64,000 bases of DNA from Pseudoxanthomonas dokdonensis (GTDB taxonomy: Bacteria; Pseudomonadota; Gammaproteobacteria; Xanthomonadales; Xanthomonadaceae): positions 248,001-312,000 of the forward strand of contig NZ_LDJL01000002.1 of the NCBI RefSeq assembly GCF_001431405.1, given 5' to 3'. Positions 50,416-59,346 of this stretch are shown piece by piece. The notes below the pieces were generated by a model that did not search any database, had not been told where the DNA came from, and worked only from the letters and a program-made list of their open reading frames with translations. The position numbers were made by a program, and so were the translations under genes. The stretch's first letter is position 1. Each line of letters begins with the position of its first letter.

Positions 50416-51954
50416 ATGGATGTATATTCGCTCTCCCAACAACTCCAGCAAAGCATCGGCACGTATCTGCCGATGGTGCTGGGTGCGGTTGGCATATTCG
50501 TCGTCGGTCTGCTGCTGGCACTGTTTACCCGCGGCATGATCCGCAAGGCGATGACCGCCAGCGGCATTGAACAGCGTATCCACCGGCAGACCGAAAGCCA
50601 TCTGCCCCTGGTGAAGATCGCGTCGCTCATCGGCTACTGGTTCGTTCTGATCCTGACCTTGATAGGGGTCTTCAGCGTGCTCCGTTTCGATGCGCTGAGT
50701 GGGCCGTTCTCCAATCTGGTCGGCGAAGTCATGCTGTACCTGCCGCGGATTCTGCTGGCGGCCGGCATCGCTCTGGTCGCCTGGCTGGTGGCGGTGGCCG
50801 CGCGACTGGCGATCAACCGGATCATGCAGATGACCCAGTGGGACGAGAAGCTGTCCAACAGCGCCGGCGTCAAGCCGATCGCTTCGGTCCTCGGCCATGT
50901 CATCTACTGGCTGGTGCTGTTGCTGTTCCTGCCGGCGGTGGTCACCGCGTTGAATATCGAAGGCATCATGATGCCGTTGACGGCCATGACCCAGCAGCTG
51001 CTGGAAGCGCTGCCGCAGGTCTTTGCCGCGCTGCTGATTGGCGGCACCGGTTGGCTGGTGGCCAAGGTGGTGCGTGGTCTGGTCACCCAACTGCTGGCCA
51101 GCACCGGCGTTGACAGTCTCGGTGCCAAGGCGGGCATGGGAGAGCCGGGTTCCAAGGATGGCGGCAAGCTCTCCGAGCTCGGTGGCACCCTGGCATTCGT
51201 GCTGGTCATCGTGCCGGCGTTGATCGCCGCGCTGGACGCGCTGGGCATCAATGCCATTTCGGCACCGGCCACGCAGATGCTGGGCATCTTCATGGACGCG
51301 ATCCCGCACGTGCTGGCGGCCGCGGCAATCCTTATTGTGGCCTGGTATGTCGGTCGCTTCGCCGCTGGCCTGGTTACCCGCCTGCTGTCCAACCTCGGCT
51401 TTGACGGCGTCCCGGCGCGACTGGGCCTGGGCCATGTATTCGAACAGGATGCCAACAAGACCCTGACCGGTAACGCGGCCAGCGCGGACGGCGCTGCATC
51501 GCGTGGCCTGTCCGCGTTCGTCGGCCACCTGTCGCTGTTCTTCGTCATGCTCTTCGCCGCGGTCGAAGCTGCACACCAGCTGGGCTTCACCGGTGCCCGC
51601 GAACTACTGGAAACCTTCATCGCCTTCGGTGCCGACCTGCTGCTGGGTGCGGTGATCCTGGTGGTTGGTTACTGGCTGGCCGATGTCACCGCCAGCGCCA
51701 TCCAGCGCGCCAACCCGAACAAGGGCATCGGCCTGTCGCGCATCGCCCGCGTCGCCATCCTTGGCCTGGTGCTGGCGATGGGCCTGCGCGCGATGGGCAT
51801 CGCCGATGACATCGTCAACCTCGCCTTCGGCCTGATTCTCGGCGCCGTCGCCATCGCCATCGCCCTGGCCTTCGGCCTCGGTGGTCGTGATGCAGCCGGC
51901 AAGATTGCCGAACGCTGGGCCCGTGATTATCTGCAGAAGAAAGACCAGCCGTAA
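50416..51954 (+). CDS. Multi-helix MscS-related membrane protein (conserved TM-helix repeats)
   Basis: 512 residues with about ten membrane helices in repeated pairs, each repeat having a helix, a VAWxVGRFAAGLVTRLLSNLG-like segment and a GL/FD turn (about 20-45, 110-140, 205-230, 290-325 and 420-445). This matches proteins with PF05552-type conserved TM helices related to MscS pore helices; the beta-domain of true MscS is absent, so channel activity is uncertain. CAGGAGG precedes ATG 50416. A terminator follows at 51979. Confidence 0.85.
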   Translation: MDVYSLSQQLQQSIGTYLPMVLGAVGIFVVGLLLALFTRGMIRKAMTASGIEQRIHRQTESHLPLVKIASLIGYWFVLILTLIGVFSVLRFDALSGPFSNLVGEVMLYLPRILLAAGIALVAWLVAVAARLAINRIMQMTQWDEKLSNSAGVKPIASVLGHVIYWLVLLLFLPAVVTALNIEGIMMPLTAMTQQLLEALPQVFAALLIGGTGWLVAKVVRGLVTQLLASTGVDSLGAKAGMGEPGSKDGGKLSELGGTLAFVLVIVPALIAALDALGINAISAPATQMLGIFMDAIPHVLAAAAILIVAWYVGRFAAGLVTRLLSNLGFDGVPARLGLGHVFEQDANKTLTGNAASADGAASRGLSAFVGHLSLFFVMLFAAVEAAHQLGFTGARELLETFIAFGADLLLGAVILVVGYWLADVTASAIQRANPNKGIGLSRIARVAILGLVLAMGLRAMGIADDIVNLAFGLILGAVAIAIALAFGLGGRDAAGKIAERWARDYLQKKDQP

Positions 51955-51978
51955 TCCAGTTGCTGGGCGCACACCAAC

Positions 51979-52004
51979 AGAGCCGCCTCCGGGCGGCTCT
52001 TTTT
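51979..52004 (+). terminator. Rho-independent terminator
   Basis: A 9-bp stem, AGAGCCGCC with GGCGGCTCT, loop TCCG, ending in seven T counting the stem. It directly follows the gene at 50416-51954. Confidence 0.93.
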
Positions 52005-52156
52005 CTGCGCCTTTTGTTGTCCGATTGTTGTTCGACTTCGGGATGAAGCCAGTGTCATCGCGTCCTGATTGCGTCCACTGAGGTGTGTAGCATGTGGAAG
52101 TGGAACGCTCGCCGGCATCGGCCAGGATTGGCAAGCGCAGGAAATCAGCCGAGCTG

Positions 52157-52531
52157 CTATTGCGGCTGGCGTTCTTGCAGTTCAATCTGGGTCGCTTCAA
52201 GCTGCGCCTGTGCGGCATGCAAACTGGCGTAGGTCTGCTTCAACAGTAGCAGCCCCCCGGCCAACAGCAATATCAGCAGCAGCGCGGTGCCGGCCACCAC
52301 TTGCCAGGCCAACAGCACTTTCGGCCGCAAGGCCACTTCGGTGCGCTGTTGTTGCTGCTGGAACATGACCTGCATGGCTTGCTGCAGGCGGGCATGCTCT
52401 TCTTCGCCATGGCGGCGCCACACCGCCTGCGATTGCTCGACTTGCTGTTCCAACCGTGCCAGCAGCTTCTCAAATGCGGCGGTAGCCATGGCGGTCTGTT
52501 GCAGCCGGTCAGGTTGATTGCGCGGTTCCAT
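52157..52531 (-). CDS. Small Gln-rich coiled-coil membrane protein of the effector cassette
   Basis: 124 residues. A charged, Gln-rich helix (about 15-68, probable coiled coil) leads into one membrane helix (72-97, VLLAWQVVAGTALLLILLLA) and a short Ala/Gln helix (100-124). I do not recognise a family. ATG 52531 starts 35 bp after the lipase stop on the same strand, so it belongs to the same transcript. It could be a second immunity or anchoring factor, or an unrelated passenger. Confidence 0.65.
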   Translation of the reverse strand: MEPRNQPDRLQQTAMATAAFEKLLARLEQQVEQSQAVWRRHGEEEHARLQQAMQVMFQQQQQRTEVALRPKVLLAWQVVAGTALLLILLLAGGLLLLKQTYASLHAAQAQLEATQIELQERQPQ

Positions 52532-52565
52532 CCTGCTTCTCTCCTGTTGATTCATAACTGTTGGC

Positions 52566-54284
52566 TCAACGCGACAGGCCGCGAGCCGTACTGATCTGTT
52601 GTTGTTCCAGCTCAAGCTGCTGTTGCGCTTGAATCTGCTGCTGGACTTCCTGCTCACGCTGCTGGAAGCTTTCCTGCAGTGGCCGCATGCCGGCAACTAT
52701 CGGGTCCACCTCGATCAGATGGGTCAGCATGTCCCGGTGCGGGTGGCTGCGGCTTATCTGCAGATGGCCGTTGTCACGCAGTTGGATATCGTCGATCGCC
52801 GGCATGCCCTTCCGGGTCGCTTCCAATGCAATCACCCCGGCCACCCGCTGCATGTCGGCCAGATCGGTATAGACGGTGGGCTGCGGCCCCAGCTGTTGCA
52901 GTTTCGTCATCGCCTGCGCGAACAAAGGCGCGTCACGACTGGCTAATTGCTGTTGCTGCCCTGCCATTTCCCGCCGGCTGTCGGCCATCCATTGCTGGCC
53001 GGGCTCGGAGTCGAACAGCGCTATCGATGACTCGCGCATGCCGGCTTCGTCACCGGCCATCAACGCGCGCAGGTAGCGGTCGGTCAGCGCATCGGCCTGC
53101 TGTTGCGCGGCTGAAACCGGCACCATCTCTTCCACCGCCGATGCCACCGCATCGGGCATCGGGGGCGGTTTCTGGCCGGCTGTCGGCGTCATCGTCCGCC
53201 ATTCAAACTGCTGGGCCAACGCCAGGTCCACCGGTTCGCCTCCACGGCAGAGGTCGACCACCTTGCAGTTGGCCAGCTCCTGCTGCAGGTCGCGCTCGCC
53301 ATCACGGTCCAGGCGCGCTCCCCAGACAGCGGTGGCGCCTTCGACCTGGTAAATCGTGTACTGGCCAGGATCGGCCGGCAATGGCCGCGGCTGGAACAAT
53401 GGTCGATCGCTCAATGCATTGAGGTAGTCGCTCATACGGTTGAACGCCAGCGACTCCAGGCCCGCCTGTGCGTTGCCGCCGCCGATATTGGAATGGCCGC
53501 CAGCGAGCGGTGCGCCCAGGAAGCGCTGGTCCGGGGTAAGTTGCGCCTCCATGATGGTCTGGTGCGCGAAGAACATGCGCTGCTCGTGGTCTGCCAGCAG
53601 CGACAAGCCGGACACCACCGACGACGGCCGGCGCGCATCATAATTGGCCGGCAGATTGGTCGCCACCGGGTCGAACAAGCCAAATGCCTGCGCCACCTGG
53701 CCCGGCTCCAGCAACGGCGGATGCGGGCTGACCACGGTGATATTGCCGAGTGCGTCGCGACCGAAGCTCAAGCCATCCGGATCAGCGATGCCGTATTCAT
53801 CGACCAGCCGGGCAAAGCCAGGCACCAGTACCGCGCCTCGGCTGTAGCCGACTTCGACAACGCTGACTTTGGCCTCTTTGTCCAGTCGCTGCCACTCAGC
53901 CGTTTGATCTGCCAGTTGCCGGTACATCGCCTCGATTTTTTCGTCCCAGCTATAGGCAAAGGCTTTGTCGGTCAGCCGGACAAGCGGATTGCGCTGGGTG
54001 CCAATGCCCGCTATGTAATGACTGCTGACACGACTACGGGGATCCAGCTCCAGCTGGTCGGCCTGGACGGATAGATGCCCGATATTGGTTGGCAATTGCT
54101 TTGGATTGTTGACATCCTGGCCGGTGCCATCGAACAGGGCGAAGAACAGGTATTCGTGCGGATGGTCGTGGCGTTGCAGTAACGGCACAAGAAGATGACG
54201 CTGCTGCCGGCGCAGTTGTTCGTACAGCTCCAGATCGTCGGTTCCCGCTTGGCGATGGCTGCCGCCTGAAAACACGTCTCCCAT
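52566..54284 (-). CDS. Tle1/DUF2235-type lipase effector with XVIPCD-like C-terminus
   Basis: 572 residues, no signal peptide. The N-terminal alpha/beta-hydrolase region (about 45-300) has the DUF2235 opening FFALFDGTGQDV, nucleophile elbow VGYSRGA with S148, acid candidate D205 in LFDPVATNLP and histidine H264 in GGHSNIGGG, the triad layout of Tle1 phospholipases. A linker (about 365-440) leads to residues 450-572, with LFAQAMTKLQQLGPQ, ALEATRKGMPAIDDIQL, PLQESFQQ and a Gln-rich end; this resembles the XVIPCD signal of Xanthomonadales type IV secretion effectors (X-Tfes). Likely role: kills competing bacteria by lipid hydrolysis. No virB/virD4 genes are in the window. Confidence 0.78.
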   Translation of the reverse strand: MGDVFSGGSHRQAGTDDLELYEQLRRQQRHLLVPLLQRHDHPHEYLFFALFDGTGQDVNNPKQLPTNIGHLSVQADQLELDPRSRVSSHYIAGIGTQRNPLVRLTDKAFAYSWDEKIEAMYRQLADQTAEWQRLDKEAKVSVVEVGYSRGAVLVPGFARLVDEYGIADPDGLSFGRDALGNITVVSPHPPLLEPGQVAQAFGLFDPVATNLPANYDARRPSSVVSGLSLLADHEQRMFFAHQTIMEAQLTPDQRFLGAPLAGGHSNIGGGNAQAGLESLAFNRMSDYLNALSDRPLFQPRPLPADPGQYTIYQVEGATAVWGARLDRDGERDLQQELANCKVVDLCRGGEPVDLALAQQFEWRTMTPTAGQKPPPMPDAVASAVEEMVPVSAAQQQADALTDRYLRALMAGDEAGMRESSIALFDSEPGQQWMADSRREMAGQQQQLASRDAPLFAQAMTKLQQLGPQPTVYTDLADMQRVAGVIALEATRKGMPAIDDIQLRDNGHLQISRSHPHRDMLTHLIEVDPIVAGMRPLQESFQQREQEVQQQIQAQQQLELEQQQISTARGLSR

Positions 54285-54299
54285 GATTCGCCTCCTTGC

Positions 54300-54932
54300 T
54301 CAGTAGGTGTACGTCTTGACCAGAATCAGGTCATAGCGACGATCGTGGCGCAACTGACCGGCTATTGGAACCTGTTTCTTCAACGGAATTCGTTGTCGCA
54401 TATACACACGGATAGTGTGGTCATTTACTTCAAGAAGAATGTTGGCTACTGAGCCGATTTTCCCCTCCGGTTGGTCCGCAACTTCCTCTCGCGGTACATT
54501 GTGCCGGACCATCTGGTCACGGAAGATCTCGCCGATATCAATCTCGGCCTGGTGCCATTGGCCGTCTTTGGTCTGCCATTTGACTTCCGCAGGCGGCGGA
54601 AAATTGTCGAATATCTGACTACCATTCCAATTGTCCAGATAGCCCGCGCCATACTTGGAGGAAGGCGGTGCAGCATCGTGATTGCCGCGCTCCATGCCGC
54701 CATACCAGACACTGCAGCTCAAGGTGTCATAGCAACGCACGCCAAAGTTATGCCGCTCGAACCGCAGCGGCCATTCCACCGGCTGGTAGTTCATCTGTGC
54801 CTTGATGGCGGCCTGTTGTGGGCTCATGACGGGCTCCTGCTCGGCTGGTGCGGCGGCGTGGGTGGGTGATTGGGTGCAGGCCGCCAGACCCAGGCTGGCG
54901 GCGATGGCGAAAAGATTCCATTTCATGTTCAT
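54300..54932 (-). CDS. Lipoprotein, probable immunity protein to the lipase effector
   Basis: 210 residues. Lipoprotein signal MNMKWNLFAIAASLGLAAC with lipobox LAAC (C19). The mature part begins with an Ala/Pro/Gln-rich stretch, then NYQPVEWPLRFERHNFGVRC and the Gly/Asn-rich GGMERGNHDAAPPSSKYGAG and DNWNGSQIFDNFPPPAEVKW; it may be DUF3304-like, a group often next to Tle lipases (moderate confidence). It lies 15 bp upstream of the effector, the usual place of X-Tfi immunity genes. The gene is visibly poorer in G+C than its neighbours, a sign of transfer. ATG 54932 has AAGGA upstream. Confidence 0.72.
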   Translation of the reverse strand: MNMKWNLFAIAASLGLAACTQSPTHAAAPAEQEPVMSPQQAAIKAQMNYQPVEWPLRFERHNFGVRCYDTLSCSVWYGGMERGNHDAAPPSSKYGAGYLDNWNGSQIFDNFPPPAEVKWQTKDGQWHQAEIDIGEIFRDQMVRHNVPREEVADQPEGKIGSVANILLEVNDHTIRVYMRQRIPLKKQVPIAGQLRHDRRYDLILVKTYTY

Positions 54933-55046
54933 GCATTTCCTTGTGCGACCGTCCAAGGGCTTTCCTGTCTAGTCTGTCGAGTGCCCATCTGCCAGCCCGG
55001 CCGCTATTGCCGGTCAGGCAGACATCGGCGTGGCCTGGCGCCAATT

Positions 55047-55067
55047 CCGTGTTCCGTGTTCCGTGTT
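55047..55067. repeat. Three tandem copies of CCGTGTT
   Basis: Perfect 7-bp unit repeated three times, about 115 bp upstream of the lipoprotein-lipase operon start. Such short arrays can change copy number by slippage. The rest of 54933-55189 (257 bp) shows no gene. Confidence 0.8.
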
Positions 55068-55189
55068 CGAGCCTAGCAAACGCTCGACAGCGAAACCAAT
55101 CCGGCAATATCTGTGACTTCCTGCTGGAACCTTGTCCGCAATCGCAGCCAAACGATGTCGTCCATTCGGTAATGCTTGAAGGAACTGCG

Positions 55190-57694
55190 TCAGCCCTGCA
55201 GCTCGCGCAGGGTGACCGCGGGCGGGGCGTCCAGCACTTTGCGGGTGGCAAACAGGCCGGCCAGCAGCGCGGCCAGCATGCCGAGCAAGGCGCCGGTGAT
55301 CGCCATCTGCCAGTTCAGTCGCCACGGCAGATCGAACACCTGGCTGGCGATGACCGCGGCCAGCGTCGAGGCGGCAATGGCAGCCACTACGCCGGCAATC
55401 AGGCCGATGGTGGCGAACTCCGAGGCCTGTGCCAGGCGTAGTTGCCGGCGGCTGCCACCGAGTACCCGCATCACCGCGCCTTCCAGCAGGCGTTCGTCCT
55501 GGCTGGCACTGACCGCTGCCAGCAGCACCAGGATTCCCGCTGCCAGCGAAAACCAGAACACCACCTGCACCACCGTCGACACCTGATCGGCGGTGCTGCG
55601 CACCTGCTTGAGCACGGCGTCGACATCGATCACCGAAACATTCGGGAACGCTTCCACCAGCGCGCGGGTGAAGCCGCGGTTGCTGGCCGGCACGCTGACC
55701 GCGGTGATGTAGCTGGCAGGCAGATCCTGCAACGCGCCGGGCGACGCCAGCACGAAGAAGTTGGGCCGGAAACTTTCCCAATCGACCTTGCGCAGGCTGC
55801 TTATGCGACCGCTCAGGGTTTGCCCGGCCACATCGAAGGCCACGGTGTCGCCAATCTTCCAGCCCAGTGATTCGGCAAAGCCTTGTTCAACCGAGAACTC
55901 GGTCCCTGCCAGTGGACGGCTGCCCCAGAATTGACCAGCGGTGACCACGTTGTCCTCGCGCAGCTCGCTGGCGGTGGACAGATTGAATTCGCGATCGGCA
56001 CGCCGCTGAGCACGCTGATCGTCGGCCTCAGCATAATCCTGGCCGCTGACCAGTTTGCCGTTGTGCTGTTGCAGGCGGCCACGGACCATCGGGTACAACG
56101 TCGGTGCGGCCAGGCCTTGTTGCTGGATCAATCTGGCAACCGGCTGCATCTGCTCCGGCTGCACGTTGATGATGAAACGATTCGGCGCCTCGGCAGCCAG
56201 CGCCAATTGCCAGCGGTCCAGCAAATCGGTGCGGACGAAGGTCAACAGCAACAGCGCCATCAGGCCCAGGCCAAGCGCCGAGATCTGGGCGATGCTGGTC
56301 GCGGCACGGCGGCTGACATTGGCCAGACCGTAACGCAGGCTGCCACGCAGTTGGCTACGCAGGCGCCGCACGCTGTAAATCAGCAGCCACGCCAGTAACG
56401 CCAGCACCAGCAAGGTGGCGGCAATGCCCAGCAGCATCGCGGTCGCCAGCACCGGCGATCCCGCCTTCCACCACAGCAGCGCGGCCAGGCCCATCAATCC
56501 GGCCAACGCGACCAGCCATGCCGAAGGCTCGGTCGGATCCAGATCCCGGCGCAGCACCCGTAGTGCCGGCACCCGGCGCAGGGCCAGCACCGGCGGTGCG
56601 GCAAATGCCAGCAACACCACCATGCCGACGCCATAACCCTGCAGCGCGGGCCACAGGCTGGCCGGTGGAATATCCAGTTGCATCGATTGCGCCAGCCACC
56701 GGCCGACACCCCATTGCAGGCCGAAGGCGAGCAGCACGCCAACACTGCAGGCCATCAAACCCAGCAATATCAATTCGCCGACATGGATGATCACCAGCGT
56801 GCGCTGGCTGGCGCCCAGGCAACGCATCACCGCGCTGGCCGACAGATGCCGCTCGCTATGGCGGCGCGCGGCCATCGCCACCGCAACCCCGGCCAGAATC
56901 ACCGATACCAGCGCTGCCAGGCCGAGGAAGCGACCGGCGCGGTCCAGTGCCGAGCGGATTTCCGGTCGTGCATCCTGGATGGTTTCCAGCCGTTGTCCGC
57001 GTGCCAGCAGCGGCTTGCTGGTGGTCACGAATGACTGCACCGCGGCTGCATCGCCAGCTACCACCAGCCGGTATCGCAGCCGACTGCCTTCCTGGACCAG
57101 ACCGGTGCCGGGCAGATCGGCCAGATTGATGAACAGCTTGGGCGCGACATTGAGGTAGTCCAGTGCCGCATCCGGCTCCTGTACCACCAGTGCGGTCAAG
57201 CGGAATTCCTGATTGCCGAGTCCGATCACATCACCCAACTTGGCGCCGAGAGTGTCGGCCCCGGCCTGGCTCAGCCACGCTTGGCCGGGTGCGGGAATGG
57301 CGTCGGCATCGTGATCGCCGGACTGGCCGGCGTCGATGATGCGAAAGCGGCCACGCAGCGGGAAGCCCTGATCCAGCGCACGCACATCGCCGAGCTTGAG
57401 GTCGCCACTGGCGCGGATCATGCTGGGGAACTCGACGGTTTCGGTGCGTTGCAGGCCAGCCGCCTGCGCGGCCCGGCGCAGATCATCGGCAATCGGCGCG
57501 TCGCCTCGGATGACCACGTCGCCACCGAGCAGGCGATTGGCCTCGATGGTCAGCGCGCGCTCCGCGCGGTCGGTGACGAAACCCACCGCGGTCACCGCCA
57601 CTACCGCCAACACCAGCGCGGCGAACAGGATGCGTACATCGCCTGCGGCCAGGTCACGACGCAGCTGGCGCCAGGCCAGCATTAGCGCCTTCAT
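55190..57694 (-). CDS. ybbP: YbbP-like ABC transporter permease (FtsX/MacB fold, duplicated)
   Basis: 834 residues with about ten helices: one N-terminal, three near 255-400, two near 405-450, one near 480 and three C-terminal (715-825), separated by two MacB-type periplasmic domains. The motifs RHLSASAVMRCLGASQRTLV and LLEGAVMRVLGGSRRQLRLA precede the third helix of each half. The ybbP-ybbA-tesA arrangement is conserved in proteobacteria; the substrate is unknown, a lipid or lipoprotein-related cargo being suspected. Overlaps the ATPase gene by 4 bp. Confidence 0.92.
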   Translation of the reverse strand: MKALMLAWRQLRRDLAAGDVRILFAALVLAVVAVTAVGFVTDRAERALTIEANRLLGGDVVIRGDAPIADDLRRAAQAAGLQRTETVEFPSMIRASGDLKLGDVRALDQGFPLRGRFRIIDAGQSGDHDADAIPAPGQAWLSQAGADTLGAKLGDVIGLGNQEFRLTALVVQEPDAALDYLNVAPKLFINLADLPGTGLVQEGSRLRYRLVVAGDAAAVQSFVTTSKPLLARGQRLETIQDARPEIRSALDRAGRFLGLAALVSVILAGVAVAMAARRHSERHLSASAVMRCLGASQRTLVIIHVGELILLGLMACSVGVLLAFGLQWGVGRWLAQSMQLDIPPASLWPALQGYGVGMVVLLAFAAPPVLALRRVPALRVLRRDLDPTEPSAWLVALAGLMGLAALLWWKAGSPVLATAMLLGIAATLLVLALLAWLLIYSVRRLRSQLRGSLRYGLANVSRRAATSIAQISALGLGLMALLLLTFVRTDLLDRWQLALAAEAPNRFIINVQPEQMQPVARLIQQQGLAAPTLYPMVRGRLQQHNGKLVSGQDYAEADDQRAQRRADREFNLSTASELREDNVVTAGQFWGSRPLAGTEFSVEQGFAESLGWKIGDTVAFDVAGQTLSGRISSLRKVDWESFRPNFFVLASPGALQDLPASYITAVSVPASNRGFTRALVEAFPNVSVIDVDAVLKQVRSTADQVSTVVQVVFWFSLAAGILVLLAAVSASQDERLLEGAVMRVLGGSRRQLRLAQASEFATIGLIAGVVAAIAASTLAAVIASQVFDLPWRLNWQMAITGALLGMLAALLAGLFATRKVLDAPPAVTLRELQG

Positions 57695-58413
57695 GCCGGC
57701 ACCAGCCGGCCACTATCCAGGCGCAGGGTCTGGCCGCAGCGCGCGGCCAGGTGATCATCATGGGTCACCAGCACCAAGGTGGTGCCGGCCTGGGCGTTGA
57801 GCGCGAACAACAACTCGATGATGCCCTGGCCGGTAGCGGTGTCCAGGTTTCCGGTTGGCTCATCGGCGAACAGCAGCGCCGGGCGGGTGACGAATGCACG
57901 CGCCAGCGCCACCCGCTGCTGTTCACCGCCGGAGAGCTGGCGTGGATAGTGGCCCAGTCGCTGCGACAGGCCGACATCATCGAGGATCCGGCGGGCCGCG
58001 CTTTCGACCTCGGCATCGCCGCGCAATTCCAGCGGCAGCATGACGTTTTCCAACGCGGTCAGCGAGGGCAGCAACTGGAAACTCTGGAACACGAAACCGA
58101 CTTTCTCCCCACGCAGGCGGGCGCGACCATCTTCGTCCAATGCCGACAACGCGTGGCCATCCAGCAGCACCTCGCCACCGCTGGGCAGATCCAGCCCGGC
58201 CAACAACGACAGCAGCGTGCTCTTGCCGGATCCGGACGCACCGACAATGGCCACCGTCGCGCCGGCGGCAATCTCGAAGCTCACGTCCTGCAGCAGGGTC
58301 AACTTGCCATCCGGCAGCGCTACCTGCTTGCCCAGGCCGGTGACCGAAAGCGCCGGCGCAGCGGGCGGGGTGGCAACGCCGGCTTCAGCGCGCAGGGGGG
58401 AAGAATCGGCCAT
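57691..58413 (-). CDS. ybbA: YbbA-like ABC transporter ATPase
   Basis: 240 residues. Walker A VGASGSGKSTLLSL, Q-loop FQSFQLLPSLTAL, signature LSGGEQQRVALARAF, Walker B LLFADEPTGNLDT, H-loop LVLVTHDDHLA. Partner of the permease downstream. Divergent from the tesA-like gene with only 33 bp between the start codons, so both promoters lie at least partly inside the coding sequences or overlap. Confidence 0.95.
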   Translation of the reverse strand: MADSSPLRAEAGVATPPAAPALSVTGLGKQVALPDGKLTLLQDVSFEIAAGATVAIVGASGSGKSTLLSLLAGLDLPSGGEVLLDGHALSALDEDGRARLRGEKVGFVFQSFQLLPSLTALENVMLPLELRGDAEVESAARRILDDVGLSQRLGHYPRQLSGGEQQRVALARAFVTRPALLFADEPTGNLDTATGQGIIELLFALNAQAGTTLVLVTHDDHLAARCGQTLRLDSGRLVPA

Positions 58414-58446
58414 GATGGTCCTTGGTCTGAGGGTTCGGAGACAGCT

Positions 58447-59133
58447 ATGAAATCAGGTTATGCGGGCAAACGCCGACCGCTTCAATGTGCCATGGGTTGG
58501 TGGGCGCTGCCGCTGATGCTGCTGGTCGCGCTGTGGCTGCCATCGCTGGCAAGCGCGCAACAGCCGGCCGCAGAGGCGGGCAACACGCACACGGTACTGG
58601 TGATGGGCGACTCGCTGTCGGCCGCCTATGGCCTGTCGGTCAAGCAAGGCTGGGTCGCGCTGACCGCCGATCGCATCCAGCAGCAACAGCCGGGCTGGAA
58701 ACTGGTCAATGCCAGCATCAGCGGCGAAACCACCGCTGGTGGCGCCTCACGGCTGGCTGGCGAGCTGCAACGCCACCAACCGGCGGTCGTGGTCATCGAA
58801 CTGGGCGCCAACGACGGTCTGCGCGGATTGTCGCTGAAGCAGACCCGCGACAACCTGGAACGGATGGTGAAGGCGGCGCAGGCAGCAAAGGCCAAGGTGC
58901 TGCTGATCGGCATGCGCATCCCGCCCAACTATGGCCCCGACTATACCCGTGGCTTCGAGGCCAACTACCGGGATCTGGCAGGCCAGTACCAGACCGCGCT
59001 GGTGCCATTCCTGCTCGAGCCAATCGCCAGCGACCGTGCGGCATTCCAGGCCGACAATCTGCATCCGGTCGCCGCCGCCCAGCCGCAGCTGCGCGATCAC
59101 GTCTGGCCGGCACTGCAGCCGCTGCTGGATTGA
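58447..59133 (+). CDS. tesA: SGNH-family arylesterase / thioesterase I-protease I-lysophospholipase L1
   Basis: 228 residues. A long basic N-region and hydrophobic core (17-37) form a signal peptide ending SLASAQQ. GDSLS with S56 is block I, ELGANDGL carries the block III Asn, and DNLHPVAAAQ near the end gives the catalytic Asp and His. Periplasmic hydrolase of acyl esters and thioesters. Divergent from ybbAP as in many proteobacteria. Confidence 0.93.
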   Translation: MKSGYAGKRRPLQCAMGWWALPLMLLVALWLPSLASAQQPAAEAGNTHTVLVMGDSLSAAYGLSVKQGWVALTADRIQQQQPGWKLVNASISGETTAGGASRLAGELQRHQPAVVVIELGANDGLRGLSLKQTRDNLERMVKAAQAAKAKVLLIGMRIPPNYGPDYTRGFEANYRDLAGQYQTALVPFLLEPIASDRAAFQADNLHPVAAAQPQLRDHVWPALQPLLD

Positions 59134-59346
59134 GGTCAGCGGCAACGTGTGGTCAGCCATCAATCCCTGCGATGAGCGCCCGATCGGGCTCGCCAGTCCC
59201 CCTCTCGCCGCACCCGGCGAGGCGACCGGCGAGTCGATTTAGGAATTTTCCTACAGCACAGAGCGGCACCGACTGAATGTGAATCCTGGTCCGGGACGGC
59301 ATCCTTGCCTGGTGCCCGGACGGGCCGCATCACAAGGGGCAAGGAC

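Noticed and set aside
59134-59346. tRNA or other RNA gene before the small hypothetical gene
   Set aside because: Only a 7-bp GC hairpin is present; no cloverleaf or conserved T-loop sequence could be drawn.
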